A DNA stretch of 64,000 nt from Circinella minor (taxonomy: Eukaryota > Mucoromycota > Mucoromycetes > Mucorales > Lichtheimiaceae): positions 62,001 to 126,000 of the forward strand of contig JAEPRB010000057.1 in the NCBI GenBank assembly GCA_016758965.1. Reading direction: 5' to 3'. Shown piece after piece: positions 23,718 through 35,890 of the stretch. The translations under genes were made by a program, and so were the position numbers. Under the pieces are notes generated by a model that worked only from the letters and a program-made list of their open reading frames with translations, was not told the DNA's origin and did not search any database. Position 1 is the first letter of the stretch, and every line of letters begins with the position of its first letter.

Positions 23718-24065
23718 AGATAATGAAAGAGAATGTTTTTTTTATTTTTTTTATTTTTTTTTACCCATTTTCCCAGTTTTCTCGGAAACAGACGGCGGAG
23801 TCAATTTTTCACATGGTTTCTTTGATTTTATTTATGGAAAACATCAACTGCAACTTTATCAATAAATGCGGGGTTAATTGTTGATTTCTTTTTAACCTTT
23901 GTCATACAAACTTTTTTTTTCCTGTTCTTCTTCTTTTGCTCATTCGTTTTTTTCTTTTTAATTTTATTTTTTGTTTTTGTTTTCATTTTTTTCTTTCTTT
24001 GCTTTTTGCTTATTCTTTATTGTTTGTAAATATAAAAAATAATAATTACATGTTAATATATTACA
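23718..24065. other. Intergenic between PIG-T and the PDK-type kinase
   Basis: T-rich 348-bp spacer, with PIG-T's 3' flank and the kinase's promoter. No gene seen. Confidence 0.6.
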
Positions 24066-26199
24066 ATGTTTCAAATAACACCTCAATTATTCGATAAAAT
24101 CAAACATTTCGCGCGATTTCCACAAACGGGTGTTTCACTTCGACAAATGGTCATGTTTGGTAAATAATTTTACTTTTATTTTGTATATTCTTTTTTTTTC
24201 TCGGGAACCAAGAAGAAGAGAAGTATAAAGTATTAATAATGTTCCTTTATTTAGGTCAAAAGCCATCTGCAGGAACCTTATTCAAAGCAAGTCAATTTTT
24301 ACATGGTAAAGTTTTTTTATTTGTTTTCTTATTTTTAAAAGAATAGATCAAAAAAAAAACAAGTATTTTTTTTAATTATATATGATGAACTAAATAAAAA
24401 AAATAAACCAAAATGAATTTATATTATAGAGGAATTACCTATACGACTCGCACATCGTGTAAAAGAATTACATGAATTACCTTATGGTTTAGGTGAAATG
24501 CCTTCTATATTAAAAGTAAAAGATTGGTATGCTCATTCATTTAGGGTAAGTTTAATATATAACATATAGAAATTGGAGAGAGGGAGGGAATGGAGAGCTT
24601 AGTAATATGATGATATCGCTAGTGTGGGATAATATGATGAATTTAGAATGTGATGAACGTGTTGTTATAGAAATGGATTTACCTGGTGATAAAATAGAGT
24701 GGAGTAAAAAAAAAAATTAAAAAAAGATATATAAATTAATAGGATTTAATTGAATTACCACATCCACAACTTTCAAGTGAAATCAAAGAAAGTTTAAAAC
24801 GTGCTCAAAAAAATGATCCAAGAGCACTTCCTCCAAGTGTACCTAACCCATCTATTCGACCGAGAAAACCTGTTAATAATTCAATATATCCTTCTGTTCC
24901 TATCGGACACCGGTAAGAATGTTTTTATTTATTTTTATTTTTGGAATGTGTAAATAAGAGAAACTTACATTTTTCCTCTTTATATAGTTATTATAACAAT
25001 ATTGATGAGTTAGCATGTACTCCTGAAATGACAACATATACCGACACCTTTGTAAAAACAATTGAGAATATCAAACGAAGACATGATCCTGTTGTTACAA
25101 CAGTAGCTCAAGGCATTTTGGAATATAAGGAAAAACGTAACGCTAATTTAATTGATACTGATGTACAACAATTTTTGGATCGTTTTTATATGTCACGTAT
25201 TGGAATTCGTATGCTTATTGGTAAAATTTATTTTATTTTATTTGTTGAGGGTGGATACTCGAAAAAAAAAAGGATAAATAAAAGGAACTTTATAAACGAT
25301 GGATATACAAGACTCATTCTAATATAAAGTATAAACGTTATTATTATTTTTAGGTCAACATTCTGCATTATACCGTTTACCATCACGAAAAGATTATGTG
25401 GGTGTTATTTGTACTAAAACTAAAGTACAAGAGATTGCACAAGATGCTATTGCCAATGCAAGATTTATATGTGAAGAATATTATGGATTATTTAAAGCAC
25501 CTGAAGTACAAATGTTTTGTCCTGGTGATATTGAATTTATGTATGTTCCATCTCATTTAAATCATATGTTATTTGAATTACTTAAGAATTCATTACGTGC
25601 TGTCGTGGAACGATTCGGTATGGATTATGAAGATAATTATCCTCCTGTTAAACTTATTATTGCTCACGGAAAAGAGGTAAAAAAAATTATATTTTATTAT
25701 TTATTATTACTATGTATATTGAAGGTTAAAATTATTATGATTATTATGAATAGGATATTACTATAAAGATTTCGGATGAAGGTGGTGGTATACCACGCTC
25801 AGGTATTCCACTTGTATGGACATATATGTATACTACAGCAGAAGCACAAGAATTGGAACCAGAATATAGTCGATCTGATTTTAGAGCTCCTATGGCTGGA
25901 TTTGGTTATGGTTTACCCATTTCACGTTTGGTAAGTGTCATTATAATGTGTTGATTTAGTAGTAAAATAAATACTTATTTCAATTAAATTATATATTTAT
26001 AGTATGCAAGATATTTTGGTGGTGATTTAAAATTAATATCAATGGAAGGGTAAGTAAAAAATGTCTTTTTGATTATAAGGAGAAAAAAATGGGTATTTTT
26101 TTTATAACTAATTCTTTATTTCTTTTATATGATAGATACGGAACGGATGTATACTTACACCTTAACAGATTATCTAATTCTGATGAACCTCTCATGTAA
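24066..26199 (+). CDS. PDK: Mitochondrial pyruvate/branched-chain dehydrogenase kinase
   Basis: Phosphorylates and inactivates the E1 alpha subunit of a mitochondrial 2-oxoacid dehydrogenase complex, most likely pyruvate dehydrogenase. Nine exons (24066-24159, 24255-24305, 24430-24545, 24743-24912, 24988-25220, 25354-25676, 25754-25930, 26003-26049, 26136-26199) give 424 residues. Landmarks: [17 protein letters not shown] in the N-terminal helical domain; the N box [13 protein letters not shown]; the G1 box [27 protein letters not shown]; and [10 protein letters not shown]. These are hallmarks of the GHKL-type mitochondrial kinases. The [12 protein letters not shown] loop is familiar from fungal members. 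PDK versus BCKDK is not decided by sequence alone. The model ends [14 protein letters not shown]; a longer isoform is possible through a terminal exon at 26447-26576. Confidence 0.94.
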
Positions 26200-26576
26200 A
26201 ATAATCGTTTCAATTTTTTTTTTTATCAGTTTATAATTTAGTCTTTTTTTTTATTATTATGAACTTTTAAAAAGAAGAAAAATATTCTCCATATAATGTT
26301 TTTTTTTGTAATTCTTTCTTTCTTTTTATTATTATTGTTTTGTTCATATTATTAAAAATTAAAAAAAAAGACATTTTTAAAAGATAAAAAGAAATTGGGA
26401 TACATTTGGTTTATATTTTTTTTTATTATTATTTCGTTTTACGTAGATATGATTTGGTTGATCCATTACCTTTAGTACCTGGTTCCATACTCCTAAACCA
26501 ATTACCGGTTTTAGAGCCCCGTTCTGAGACTGGATTTACTAGGTTGCTGGCCAACCTTAAAAACTACTTTGCATAA
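26196..26576 (+). other. Candidate alternative last intron and exon of the PDK-type kinase
   Basis: A GTAAAA donor at 26196-26201 overlaps the annotated stop codon. With an ACGTAG acceptor at 26441-26446 it links CTC-AT to 26447-26576, giving 42 extra codons in the same frame (YDLVDPLPLVPGSILL... to TAA at 26574-26576). The intron would be 251 bp, longer than the other eight. An open, compositionally protein-like 42-codon run in such AT-rich DNA is unlikely by chance, but the donor is weak and no homology is known to me. Confidence 0.45.
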
Positions 26577-27498
26577 TTGTTTTTTAAGAATATAATTTCA
26601 TAGAAAGAAAGAAAAAAGCGGTGTTTTTAAGATACATAAAAAACTTCCAACCATCAGCTATCCTTGGGACCCACTCAACAACAACATCATCACTACTATC
26701 AGCAAAACAAAAAACATTGTATATAATTTATTTATTATTTATTAGAATTTTCCACTTTTTTTTATAGAAAGTTTTCATTTTATAGAATTAGACATCTTTT
26801 CTCCTCCCTTCAAAAAAAAAAGTTATTATTGTTATTATTATTATTTGTACTTCTTAAAAAATTAAAATAAAATTTCATGATCTATAGACCAAAAATAAAA
26901 AAATTCTCATTACAAAGTATAAACACCATACGTACTGATTAATTTCCTTTCTCAGTATTGATAAAGTGTTCTATCTTGTATTAGTGTGTTAGATAATAGT
27001 GAATAAAGTTATAACCCATCAAATCTTGATCCACATGTAACACTAACAATATGTCTTCTTCTTTAGCATCTTAATTTGCTAATGAAAAGTATTTGAGCTA
27101 AGAGAATCTAAAAAAAAGGACCTATTGGATTCAGAACAGTACGTAGACAAACAAATAGATAGAAATAGGTGTCAGTGGCACTAAAACTGTTCAGTGGTGT
27201 TTGATAGTAAGTAATACTTTATTTATCTCTACAATATAAATTTTGTTGCAAGTTATTTGCAAGATTAACAAGAAACGCATTTTTTTTTCATTTATACAAT
27301 CTATCAAACTCTTTCTGTTAATATAAATAACAAGTTGTTTATTAAAATTATAATGACTATAGCAAAAAAAAAGAGAGAATATTACGAAATAAATAAAGAA
27401 TAGGTTTAATTTAACTAAAAGATAAGCAAATATTTTAATTTGGAACAGGGCAATAGTAGTTTAATGGTGTTGGACGTTGATATTTGGCTTTAAATTAA
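26577..27498. other. Intergenic between convergent PDK-type kinase and glycine-rich protein genes
   Basis: A/T-rich 3' flanks of the two genes. Several polyadenylation-like AATAAA strings (for example near 27002 and 27390). No gene recognised. Confidence 0.55.
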
Positions 27499-30400
27499 TT
27501 AACATCCACCACCTCCTCCGTCTCCGCCTCCTCCACCTCCATCTCCTCCTCCACCTCCATCTCCTCCTCCACCTCCATCTCCTCCTCCACCTCCATCTCC
27601 TCCTCCACCTCCATCTCCTCCCCCTCCTCCATCGCCTCCCCCTCCTCCATCGCCTCCTCCTCCTCCATCGCCTCCTCCTCCTCCATCGCCTCCTCCTCCT
27701 CCATCACCTCCTCCATCATCACCGCCTCCGTCGCCACCACCACCGCCACCAAAATTGCTTATTGCACAAACGTCGAAGGATGACAAGCCACTGCCATCAT
27801 TTGTAATAGCCATAGATTGTGTTGTTGTGCGATAGCCACTATAGCCTTTACGATAAGGATAGGATATGTGTGGTAAAAATGTAGCACCTGTAAAGTTACC
27901 AGATGGAACTGTTTTGAATTGGCATTCATTTTCAGAATACCAGTCAACACCATCCGTTGTCCAACCCCATTGCTTATGTTTTTTGGAATACTTGCGTCGC
28001 ATCATACCATAGAGACTAAATTGTGGAACCCACCATTCATATTTCTTCTCTTCTCTTTTTAAAGATTTTATAAGTTGTAGGTCGCCATACGATTTGCCAA
28101 GAAAGTATTGAGGATTCCGTTTATGATAAACAACAATCGTACTTTCACGAGGTATACGGCCATACCCTGTAATATATCATTAGCGTTAGTATATAGTAAT
28201 ATTAATATATCCCATGTCATTTTCTTCATTTATATATATATATTTACATCGGCTTGTTAATGGTATATGGTCTTCATTATTCCAGTGCCCATATGTCTTT
28301 CCATCTATAAAATATATAGAAAATTCTTGTCGTGTAAGTATTCTTTTTTTCTGTGTATCAATAATACTGAAATTTAACAATGCCATTCAAATGAGTAATA
28401 ACTATTACCAATTCTAGTAAAGAATTATATAAGTAGTTTGATATTATGTACGGAGAATGTTAGTGAATAGGCAGTGTTATATAAATGTTTTTTTTTCAGT
28501 TAGAAGTTGTATACAATAATAAAGTTAAATATACCTTTTAACAAACTCTACTGTTTCTTTGCGAACAATTCCATCTAGGATTGTTCTACTCAAAAGTATT
28601 AATAATATATTTAGTTATAAGTGGTAGCTTTTAGTTAATTTACCCAATTACGTACATATTTTTTTATACATACCCTATATATCCATAATTAGTATGAGAA
28701 ATATTTGAGAAAATTTCTTTACGAACTTGATCTGCTACTGTTTCTGAAAAAGTGAAGTTTGGCTTGACATTTCTGTCAACAATAATGGGTAACAGCGATT
28801 GTGTTTGTTTTTGCATATGGATGCTCTTGCCATTCTTACTAGAGCCATTCTGATTCTCAGAAATAAAGATAGTATTTATCTCAACAGTTGGCGTACCATG
28901 ATAACTGATATCTTCAAGTCTGAATATGAAATAATGATTATAGTTGAAAAGAAAAAAAATCAGTGACGAAAAAAACGAGAATAAATTGGATTTTTTTTTT
29001 TTTGCTTCAATGCTCTGCTACTTACGATGCTTTTAACATTCTTTCTCTCACATTACGGCTAAGACATTTTTCGCTTAGTCCTCTTGGTTGATAATGATTT
29101 GCAGTCTTAAAGGCAGCCTGCCCAGATAGTATTCGATGCGCAAATCCTTTTATTCTGGTAAAATCATTTTGCACAAATGATGATGGTAAGTGTTGCCAGG
29201 CATTTTTCGTTATAGCAAAAGATTTTTCCAACTGAGAAGATAGGACTGTAGTATTGTGATTAGGAACTCGACCTAGTTGAGTGTATGTCCATATGTCATA
29301 ATATAAAGGATGTAGCATATGTACACGCCAAGCCATATCTACAGATGCATTTTGTAATTATTATTATTATTTTTGTCTAATAGATATCATTTCTTTAAAA
29401 TCTTTTTGTTTATATTTTTAATGTACTCCGTTTTTTTTTTCTCTTCTCTTTGGTTTTATATTTTACCAATACGCCATGTTGGTAGAATTGCATTTTGTTC
29501 TTCTGTGCTCTTTTGAGATTTCAATAAAAGTAGAAAGTCGTGGTACTCTTTGATAGCTCGGTTAAAATTGGATAGTTTTGAACTTTTCCATCTTGGTCCA
29601 ATTTTAGTAACCATGGTATGAATAAACTCGCGTTGATTATACATTGCTTGAACAAGGTCCAACGATAACCCCATTGGATTATTTTCATAGGTAGATTCCA
29701 CAATCTTGGAAAATTCTATATTTTAACATAATTAATTAGTACCTACACGTCCTTTTTTGCAGGAGAGGGTTTCTTAATGGTTTTTGTTTTAAATATAATT
29801 GAAACTAAACTAAATAGTTATTATTACTAATGTATGAGCTTTGTCACTATACCTTTGCCGTAGTCTTGATCTTCAGAAGCTTCAGCTACATTCTGTTTCT
29901 GGCTGTTTTCAGAGTGAGTGATACAATTTAACACAGCATTCATATCCTTGCTTCCATAAAATACATCTTTCGATTTATTAATTCGTGTATGGATTCTTGT
30001 TTGAATAGATTTTTCTTCAGAAATTGTGTCTGAATTTTTCCACGTCCCTTGACTATCCAATTTTGTTCCTCTAATATAAGAGATATATTAGACAACAAAG
30101 GCTAAATAGTTTATATTGTGTTGCTTTTACTAACGAGATGTATTATGTTCAAAAGGTACAATACTTCACTTAATATTATATGGTAACGATGACAATACAT
30201 TAGCAACTGCTAATGAATCAATTGTGTTGTCAGGATATTTGCAAGTGAAACCAGGACACTTTAAAACAACAGTAGGATCCGTTCGAAATAATGCATAGTC
30301 AGACCTGGTGTTATATGTCATTTTTTATTAAATAAAATAAAATCGTCATTAATAGCTGTTAAATTCCTTGTCTTTAACATTTTAAGTTATACTTTAAATT

Positions 30401-31238
30401 TACCAATTTTCAAAATATATCTTTGATGCACAAGAAGCACATTGAATATAAAGTGCACGTCGTTCATGTGTTCTGCCTTCCAGTGTATCATTTTTGGACT
30501 TTAATGGGGAAGGCTGATGATCAGCCGGAATATTGTTAAGTGACATTCGCTCCAGTTCATCTTTTGAAAGTATGTATGGATAAACGAAAAGAGTGTAAGG
30601 TGTCCCATAATGAAAGTGTGGAAATGGCTGAGGATTCATTCTTTGTTCATGCTTTATATTTTTTTTTAATTACGTACGTATGCAAATAGTATTATTATTT
30701 GATCATTATTAATATTAATGAAAAAAAAGTAGTTATTCTTTGTCAACAAATAAATAATTTTACCATTGCTCTTAAAGGAAAGGAATTGTGCCATAATAAC
30801 TCGCTATGAGAATTAGAATACATATCATCTTTGTATTGGTAAGGAGCCATTAAATGTGCGTGCCATGCATATGCAATATCTTTCGACAAAGATATATAAA
30901 TAAAAAGGTTAATTGATAATCATTCAATAAGATACTTGTACTTTATTTTTTACATTACCTAACGGTACTGGTAAAGTACCAATGAAATCTTTTGAAGGGT
31001 TTTTATATCCAATCGTACGAATAAACTCCAAATATCGTCTTTCAGCTGCAATAATATAAAGTTTGAAAAGTTCTGGACCTAAAGATTGTTCGATATTATA
31101 GAAGCTTTCAAGGAGGGACATATAGTAATAACAATATTCCACATGAACACAGCTATCTAAAAAATGTTCATTGTTTCTCATTTTCTCAAGAGTTTTGTAA
31201 CTTAGTTTTTCGGCATAGTTGTTCCAAGGTGAAGTCAT
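27499..31238 (-). CDS. Glycine-rich domain-containing protein (DUF1399/GRDP-like)
   Basis: Eleven exons (30959-31238, 30764-30879, 30404-30651, 30170-30304, 29853-30070, 29467-29715, 29026-29338, 28674-28919, 28535-28588, 28248-28366, 27499-28166) join without a break to 881 residues. Two copies of the diagnostic helix motif are present: PVPLDIAYAWHAHLMAPYQY (residues ~90-109) and, later, DMAWRVHMLHPLYY, both typical of DUF1399. A Cys-rich segment (CASCASKIYF, then KCPGFTCKYP) lies between them. The C-terminal 80 residues are almost pure (Gly5-Asp)n and end in Cys. Plant members are linked to stress and RNA-related roles; the function in fungi is unknown. The donor of exon 4 (GTGAAG) is weak and is required to avoid an in-frame TGA. 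Confidence 0.88.
27505..27750 (-). repeat. 18-bp minisatellite coding (Gly5-Asp)n
   Basis: In-frame tandem repeats of about 18 bp (plus-strand unit CCTCCTCCACCTCCATCT and variants) encode about ten Gly5-Asp blocks at the C-terminus of the glycine-rich protein. Unit variants form sub-blocks (CCATCT versus CCATCG), showing stepwise expansion. Copy number is likely polymorphic. Confidence 0.9.
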
Positions 31239-32259
31239 TGTTTTTGTTAAAAAAAAAGTAGAGATAAAAAAAATAACAATAAAAAGAAATAGAAAATATT
31301 CTTTAAATATATTTATTTTACAAAAAAAAAAGTGGAGAAGGGAAGTTTTTGCTTGAATTTGTTAGACACAGCCTTAATTGTGTAACTTCAAAAAAAAAAA
31401 ACTGGTAGTATTACAAGACTTCACTTTGGTTTTACACCTAAAATCGTAATCTGCTGAGTCAAATACTTACCTAGAATTTAAAAAAAAAACTCCAACTTTA
31501 TTGTCTTTCGTTTTGATGGTTATTAAAAAAATTGCGTAGTATAGTAAATTTGTCACAGGTGATCAAAATAGTGTAGTAAAAAATATGTTACATAATCAAC
31601 CGAAAGAGCTGTTGATAAGCTTGGTTCTTGTTACTGTTGCAAGCGACGTCTTAGGATATTAAGTAAACATAAAAAAATATACATTTTGATAGGATTAATT
31701 TATATTCTTAATAGCCACTGAGCTTTATAAATGTAAGAGTGATTCCTTCTTCGATATTACCAATAGGTTTGAAAAAAAGGACAGTTTGATCAGGGTGGAA
31801 AGGAGAGAAAGTCTAAGCAAGAATTTGGTGGATACATTAAAAAAAATTATGCAAGGTAGTTTACGATTTTTAATTGTTTTTGCCGCGCTTTTCGTATGTT
31901 TGCTGCTCAATAAACAGTATAATATATAATGTATTTTGGTGATATGCAAAAAAAAAAAAAATAGCTCGCTGAGCAACAAAATAAACAATATTGCTCTACT
32001 AAACAACAAAACCGATTATATGATGCGTTTTAAGAACTTAATTGCAGATATGTACCATTTTTTGAACGAAACTTTGCTTTGTAGTTTGCGTTCCTTTTTT
32101 TTTTTCTGCTATGAATTACTAATAATATACGTAAGTAGCTTTATTTTATTTTTAGCATCGCATCAATAAAACTTTTTTCCTTAAGCTATCACTTATACAA
32201 AACTTTTTTTATTATAGGAACACAGATACATTGAATTCTTGATATACTTTTTTTTTATC
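31239..32259. other. Intergenic upstream of the glycine-rich protein gene
   Basis: A/T-rich DNA with eroded frames on both strands and no recognisable domain; includes the glycine-rich gene's promoter. Confidence 0.5.
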
Positions 32260-32978
32260 ATAGAATTCCATTGAAAAAAATCGTGGTCAAATATTAATCA
32301 CGTCATTAACAAAGATTCTATTGCTGTAAGACTTAGCAAGTTGAATGATGATCGCATTAATAAAGAGTACATATCAGGACATATATTTTCTGTAAAGACT
32401 GACAAGCTTGAATTCATACGTAAGTATGTATGTATTCACTGATATTTTGAGATTTTTGGTTTGAAGAGAAAAAAATGATTATAAAAGTTCGTTAACAGGA
32501 CTGTTGGTTTGTATATTATATACAAAGTAAAAAATATAAATTATTATGTATATTGCTATGAATCATATTCCTTTTTAATTTTTTTAGGTAGTAGTAGCTG
32601 AAATTCTTCTGGCACGGCCAAAGTGAATGAGGCAGTGGAAACCAATGAAAAAAAAAGACTATGACATCTCACTGAGATTTAAACAGGTAGTATAAAGCTA
32701 TAAAGAATAAGAGAGACATTTCTTTTCTTTTCTTTTTCTCTCTCCTAGAAAATTCTCATTTGTACATTAACTCACTGAAAGCATTATCTAATGGAGAGTT
32801 CATGACTGCGTGTTGAGATGAAAATTCAGCTGATGTTAGTAATATCAAGAACATTGTCTACAACCAAACGATTAATAAGAAATCTACCATTAGTCGAACT
32901 ACTGCCATTGAATCCAGCGCTGTGCAATCGAGTTATTATTTGAAGTGATAAGTACGTCTTCAAAAATGTTAAATGTAG

Positions 32979-33330
32979 TTGCAACATAATTTAGTGTTAA
33001 CAGATCCAAATTTTATTATAGCACTACAAACATTTACAGATAGCAGCAGCAGAAGCAGCAATAATATTCTCGTTAAATGCAGCTGTAAAAAAAATGGAGG
33101 ACTTGTACCATTTGCGACACCATTGAGTGTAAAGCAAAATGGATCTCGAACAATAATATTTAATTATTTCAACACTATAATTGCTCAAATATTACAGATA
33201 CAGTACGTAATATTATTTTTCAAATAGTTATAAGTTTCAATCTATATATAACATATAATTATCATTTTACAATAGAATAATCTCCCTTTTGACACATGGT
33301 GAAGATTCACTTGTTGAAATGTTTGTCGAA
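32979..33330 (+). pseudogene. Unassigned coding-like remnant in copy A
   Basis: Reading through a short GT-AG-like intron (about 33203-33273) gives a Cys-containing segment (VKCSCKKNGG), then FNYFNTIIAQILQIQ and LLTHGEDSLVEMF. The mix suggests an old gene fragment unique to copy A, but I recognise no family, and the frame is broken outside this block. Confidence 0.3.
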
Positions 33331-34166
33331 AATAAAATAAAATAAAAGATAAGATTTATTATTCTGCGGCTAAACCGCCCATATTTATACATACTTAAGT
33401 GGTCACATGACCACCCAAGGATCGATTCCAAATCACGAAATCACGTGAACCTTTTCTACCACACTTTCGCTTCATACTTGTTATCCGGCATAAAGCAATA
33501 TTAAATTTTATATTAGAAAGCTCACTTTCAAAACTTGAGTTCATTTTCAAGCTTCCAAAGCTCCATTCTACCTTCTATTACCTCGCAATCTTATTACTAG
33601 GACGACGCACTCGCTTTCCTGCTGATTTGAATGTTGAAGGTAAAAAATAAAAGGTTGGCTTTTCGCGTGCCGTATTATTAATACATGTAACTTTTTTTGT
33701 GTGTAGATTTTTGGAATTTATCTTCACTAGAGTGGAAGAATATCACCATGTATGATTTCAAATACGTCGTACAATACCTGAAAAACTCTAAAGCAGACGT
33801 ACACTTGGCGTGTTCAGATGTCATTACCAAAATGTAAAAAAAAAAAAAAAAATGAAAGAAACGTCAAACAAGTTTCAGGTTCTTGAATCTTGTAAAAAAG
33901 AATTGAAGCCATGTTTATATTATTTTGTATTATTACTTTTGGTAGTCATCGTAATACTTATCAATTGATTAACAAATATAAACTATATTTGAATAAAGAA
34001 CAGGAAGCCTCGAAAGACCATACTAACAAATGTTTTTGGGACACACAGGCAGTGAAATTGTCAAAAACTGGGGTCACTGAAGTATGGATTTACCAGTTTA
34101 GCAATAAGTCTCTGTGGTTAAATATATTTCTGGTTCTAATCTTTATCTTTTATATTGTTTTAGGAA

Positions 34167-34514
34167 AGTATAGCGGTCCCTGTCTCGCTTTGCTCAACTG
34201 AATGAGCCACTTCGCTTCGCTTCGTGTCATTCAACGGGTTTACGTCGCAAGGGGGTTCCCGCCTTGACCCCCAAACCCTCGGTCGACTATACATTCAAAG
34301 CTGGATTCGAGAGTATGATACAAAAATATCATATTATGGAAAGCTACCTTGTGTAAGATGTCAAAAATGGTATTTATTTGGTGTTGTAATATTGGATTTT
34401 TCTTTTTTGGATTTTATAAAATCTAAACTTTTTAGTAGTGTAGATTCGCGTTTGCCTGCCTAGTTTCGCTTCGGGTCATTCAACGGAGATCACGTCGCAC
34501 TTCAATAGTAGTAT
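34167..34514 (+). mobile_element. 348-bp GC-richer insertion present only in copy A
   Basis: Copy B reads straight through (GGAAAATATTTACAATG) where copy A is interrupted after GGAAAGTA and resumes at ATATTTACAATG. The insert is clearly GC-richer than its surroundings. It carries a 32/33-bp imperfect direct repeat at 34218-34249 and 34467-34499 (CGCTTCG-GTCATTCAACGG-ACGTCGCA pattern). No coding frame, clear TIR or TSD longer than 2-3 bp is seen. It could be a short non-autonomous element or a solo remnant. Confidence 0.65.
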
Positions 34515-34518
34515 ATAT

Positions 34519-35890
34519 TTACAATGAGGAGCAAGAAACTGGGTTGCATGCCTTGAGAGCATTTAATAATAGAAGAAACACAATGAGAAATAACGAGTGT
34601 GATAGCAGTGGATCAGAAGAAAAAAATTGGAGCTGACCAAGATAACTTGAGCCAAAGCGAAAATACCCATAATTCTTCTCCACCAAGAAAGAAGCGGCAC
34701 ATTGATTATGGTGATTGCTTTGAAGCCGCATTTCAAGAATTTCAAGTGAAATCGTTAGCTCTTGCTGCTACTGATTTGGGCCTATGTGTAGAATCACATT
34801 TGTATGAACTTCTGTAAGTAGCTTTATATATTTCGATACGTATCAAAAATCTCATTGGACTTACTAACATCATATATATAAATATGTAACGCCTTAAATA
34901 ACATAATGCTTCTTAAACAAGACAAGTATTCAACAACAGTCCGAGAACATTTTAGAAAGTATGGTGATGTATTGGACCAGGTATATCAAATAGTGATAAC
35001 CAAGATTAAGAGATCAGATCACAAAACGTTTTTCAGAGAATTGATGGCTCAAGTGCAAGATATCATCTATGTTAGTATGGATAACATGTTCGCAGTAGTG
35101 ATAATTTATGTTCAGCCCATTTACAAGTTGCTAATTATTTTGTTTATTAATTAAAAAGAATACTGTATAGAGGTTAAAAAAGGTGCTCGTTGGGAATGCT
35201 CAAGAAAATTGATCGAATTGACGAAAGGCAGATCTGACCCGGAAACAGCAGTTTTATTTGGGTTATCTTCTCTGTGAGTATTCATATTCCGTCCCAGACA
35301 TATCATATAATACTTATGCTTATATTATCCATGATAGTGTATTAAAACTGCCATTAAAAACTATGTTGGATAAAACTGTTATCGGCGAAACTGAGTTATG
35401 GAGTCAATACTATGATCTAATGCTGTCCGCTTTGTTATCCAATCCCGAGAATTTTTTTTATTAAGATGGTAGGATAGTTTTAGCTTACTCTTTCTGTGAA
35501 TTTGATTTGATCCTGACATTAGTTATTTATTGATTCTATAGGGCAAATGTTCTTCCAAGTGAAGGAAGTGTTAGTGATCGGGTACAAGTGAGACCTGATG
35601 CTATCGTATGTGAAATTGACCAATTAAGTTGGGGCACATCCGTTGCTTTTGGTGAAGCTAAGCTTTCTGAACCAACTAATAATATCAATTCGTCGGGCCG
35701 AGACCTAATGCGTTTGGCAATACTTGGCGCGAAACTCGGCTTTATATTTAATCAGTATTACACAAATATCCAGATGTTTTTTTTCCTCATAATTGTTACA
35801 CTAGCCATCGCGAACCTCGCGAACCTCGCGGATCTCGCGAAAATTTCCCATGGTGTTAACGTTGTCGTGCAAGGAAGAAGTTTGTTGTGA
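34519..35890 (+). pseudogene. PD-(D/E)XK-like gene, copy A (frameshifted)
   Basis: Blocks in order: a Ser/Lys-rich segment ending FQVKSLALAATDLGLCVESHLYELL before a GTAAGT donor at 34815; then VREHFRKYGDVLDQV; then ETELWSQYYDLMLSALLSNPENF at 35389-35457. A missing base in the T8 run at 35452-35459 shifts the frame just before LLRW. After an intron (35469-35541) come VQVRPD and, 18 residues on, GEAK at 35590-35661, then a helix-rich stretch. The block after the nuclease core ends in repeated short ALA-NLAN units and a stop at 35888. R-P-D-x18-E-x-K spacing and the Trp-splitting intron match the 12.0-kb gene, so the two are homologues. Non-functional. Confidence 0.65.

Larger units (their letters stand above)
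32260..35016 (+). repeat. Direct duplication, copy A
   Basis: Matches 36767-38277 in the same orientation in three blocks: 32260-32566 with 36767-37080, about 33486-34166 with 37081-37766, and 34515-35016 with 37767-38277. Copy A has about 0.9 kb (32567-33485) absent from copy B and a 348-bp insertion at 34167-34514. Similarity is uneven, see the findings. Confidence 0.85.

Noticed and set aside
24601..24720. Cassette exon in the third intron of the mitochondrial kinase
   Set aside because: The open-looking stretch ([10 protein letters not shown]...) is out of phase with the flanking exons and meets a stop in the required frame.
27477..27806. Leu/His-rich and Glu/Met-rich frames opposite the glycine repeat
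   Set aside because: Shadows of the minisatellite in other frames; the spliced Gly5-Asp frame is the real one.
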